A DNA stretch of 64,000 bases. Source: an uncultured Acidobacteriia bacterium. GTDB taxonomy: Bacteria > Acidobacteriota > Terriglobia > Bryobacterales > Bryobacteraceae. Numbering within the stretch: the first letter of the stretch is position 1; each line of letters starts with the position of its first letter. The DNA lies in NCBI GenBank assembly GCA_903907865.1, contig CAIVPR010000092.1:1-64000 (forward strand), written 5' to 3'. Below, in pieces: positions 62,891 to 64,000 of the stretch. A program made the translations under genes and the position numbers. The notes under the pieces are model-generated. The model worked only from the letters and a program-made list of their open reading frames with translations. It was not told where the DNA came from and searched no databases.

Positions 62891-64000
62891 TTAGAACGAG
62901 AACCGCAGCGCCAATTGCAACTGGCGCGCAAAGTTCGCCTGCGAAGTGATCTTGCCGAAGCTGCCGCTTCCGAAAGATACATTGGGCCCATAGAACAATG
63001 GGGTATTGGTCGTGTTCAGAGCTTCCAGCCGGAATTGGCCCTTGACGGTTTCCGTGATGCTGAAATTCTTGAAGAGCGACGAATCGAAGTTCACCTGGCC
63101 CGGCCCACGCATCGTGATGGTGCGGGACAAGTTACCGAAGGTGCCTCGGGCCGAGGTCGAGAATGCCGCGGCATTGATGTAGTTGCTCAGGCGGGCCTCG
63201 AGGCTGCCCGACGTCTCCGGGCTAACCCCGGTGGCGCTGGGGCGCTGTGCGGCGTACCCGAAGATGGAGTTGTTGTTGGTGGACTGGGAGATCTGCAACG
63301 GGAAGCCGGTGTGCATCACGCCGACCGTGTTGAAGGACCAGCCACCCACGATATAGTTCAGAGCCTTGCTGGAGTTGCCGAGCAGCATCTTGCCCTTGCC
63401 GACCGGGAGCTCGTAGGTAACCGACGAGGCCCAGTTCCAAGGGGTGTTGATGTTCGACAGGCTGTACTCGGCGTTGGTGTTGTACGGATTCTGGGGACCC
63501 GCCGCACCGCTGTTGAGCGTGTTGCCCGCGCCGCCGGAGCTGGCATCAAGGTTGCGCGAGAAGGTGATCGTGTTCAGGAAGGTCAAGCCGTTGCTGAAAC
63601 GCTTCTGGGCCTTGATGAAGCCCGAGTCGTACTGCGCGTGGTTGTAGCTGGAGTACGACGCCGTGATGGAGCCGTATGTCGGATACGGCAGCAACAGTTG
63701 GTACTGGCCAACCGTCGCGGTGCCGATGATGCCGGTGCCGCCCTTGCCGAAGAACGGGTTGGTGACCGAGTTGGTCAGGCCCGGGGTGCTGAGCAGCGAG
63801 GGATCGAGCGCGTTCAGGTTCAGCGACGGCGCGTTCAGGCCCAGATTGGCCGAGCGGGAGCCGACGTAGCCGGCCTGCAGGGCAATTCCGAACGGCAACT
63901 CGCGCTGCACGTCGAACGAGAACTGGTGCACGCGGGGCGACTGCGCGGTGGGGTTGACCAGCGAGAAACTCTGGCCGATCGCGGTCAGCTTGCCGAGCGA
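62891..64000 (-). CDS. TonB-dependent receptor-like protein, C-terminal part
   Basis: 370 residues are in the window and the frame stays open to the right edge, so the gene continues upstream beyond 64000. The visible part is outer-membrane beta barrel: RVHQFSFDVQRELPFGIAL, alternating aromatic strands such as HAQYDSGFIKAQKRFSNG and the C-terminal LALRFSF with terminal Phe. It matches the barrel of the large carboxypeptidase-regulatory-like/TonB receptors that are abundant in this phylum. The substrate is unknown. Confidence 0.9.
   Translation of the reverse strand, partial: SLGKLTAIGQSFSLVNPTAQSPRVHQFSFDVQRELPFGIALQAGYVGSRSANLGLNAPSLNLNALDPSLLSTPGLTNSVTNPFFGKGGTGIIGTATVGQYQLLLPYPTYGSITASYSSYNHAQYDSGFIKAQKRFSNGLTFLNTITFSRNLDASSGGAGNTLNSGAAGPQNPYNTNAEYSLSNINTPWNWASSVTYELPVGKGKMLLGNSSKALNYIVGGWSFNTVGVMHTGFPLQISQSTNNNSIFGYAAQRPSATGVSPETSGSLEARLSNYINAAAFSTSARGTFGNLSRTITMRGPGQVNFDSSLFKNFSITETVKGQFRLEALNTTNTPLFYGPNVSFGSGSFGKITSQANFARQLQLALRFSF

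Overview
The window reads as chromosome from a GC-rich Acidobacteriota, most likely a Bryobacterales/Solibacter-like soil bacterium. This is inferred from gene content: TonB-dependent receptors with carboxypeptidase-regulatory-like N-termini, a winged-helix plus TPR regulator, a PEP-CTERM protein, a CE15 glucuronoyl esterase, many exported proteins of unknown function, and several broken or orphan toxin-antitoxin genes. I saw no rRNA, tRNA, CRISPR array, integrase or transposase.

Layout. 0-7.3 kb (+): a tight run of a mono-heme protein, a TlpA-type thioredoxin, a DsbD-alpha-like protein, a B3-type metallo-beta-lactamase fold protein, an ExuT-like MFS carrier and a GH43 beta-xylosidase. 7.2-21.4 kb (mostly -): acyltransferase, lone HicB, M61 peptidase, CE1-like esterase, secreted propeller protein, S55 peptidase, PEP-CTERM protein, alpha/beta hydrolase, FG-GAP protein, cytochrome P460 and VOC protein, plus a small cysteine-rich ORF on +. 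21.5-27.5 kb: priA, hemL and fabG-like genes around a scrambled junction that carries second copies of the 3' ends of hemL and priA and an Rpn-type nuclease. 27.6-31 kb: brnT with a damaged brnA, CE15 esterase, SEC-C protein coupled to a chitosanase. 31-40 kb: an ancestral minus-strand unit (TPR regulator, exported D-2-hydroxyacid dehydrogenase, MBL hydrolase) that appears split by a 4.1-kb islet (LytTR regulator, TonB-type receptor, CusF-like protein) flanked by a perfect 66-bp direct repeat. 40-47 kb: OB-fold secreted protein, ParS-like antitoxin with a wrecked RES toxin, FmdB, malate synthase, cytosolic propeller protein, glutamine synthetase. 47-56.7 kb (-): coiled-coil membrane protein, PfkB kinase, TolC, FtsX/MacB permease, three consecutive HlyD-type adaptors, then a zeta-like kinase with an overlapping small ORF. 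57-64 kb: MCE protein, TMTC-like membrane protein, SulP permease, Tat-exported aminotransferase, and a TonB-type receptor cut by the window edge.

How they work together. The sugar genes (GH43, CE15, CE1-like esterase, ExuT-like carrier) fit xylan or glucuronoxylan use. The first three genes form a periplasmic thiol/heme module. The most informative signals are structural: the 66-bp repeat pair that records an insertion between two formerly adjacent genes, the priA/hemL tail duplication, and toxin-antitoxin loci in different states of decay (RES dead with antitoxin kept, BrnT kept with antitoxin damaged, HicB alone, zeta with a candidate new partner).
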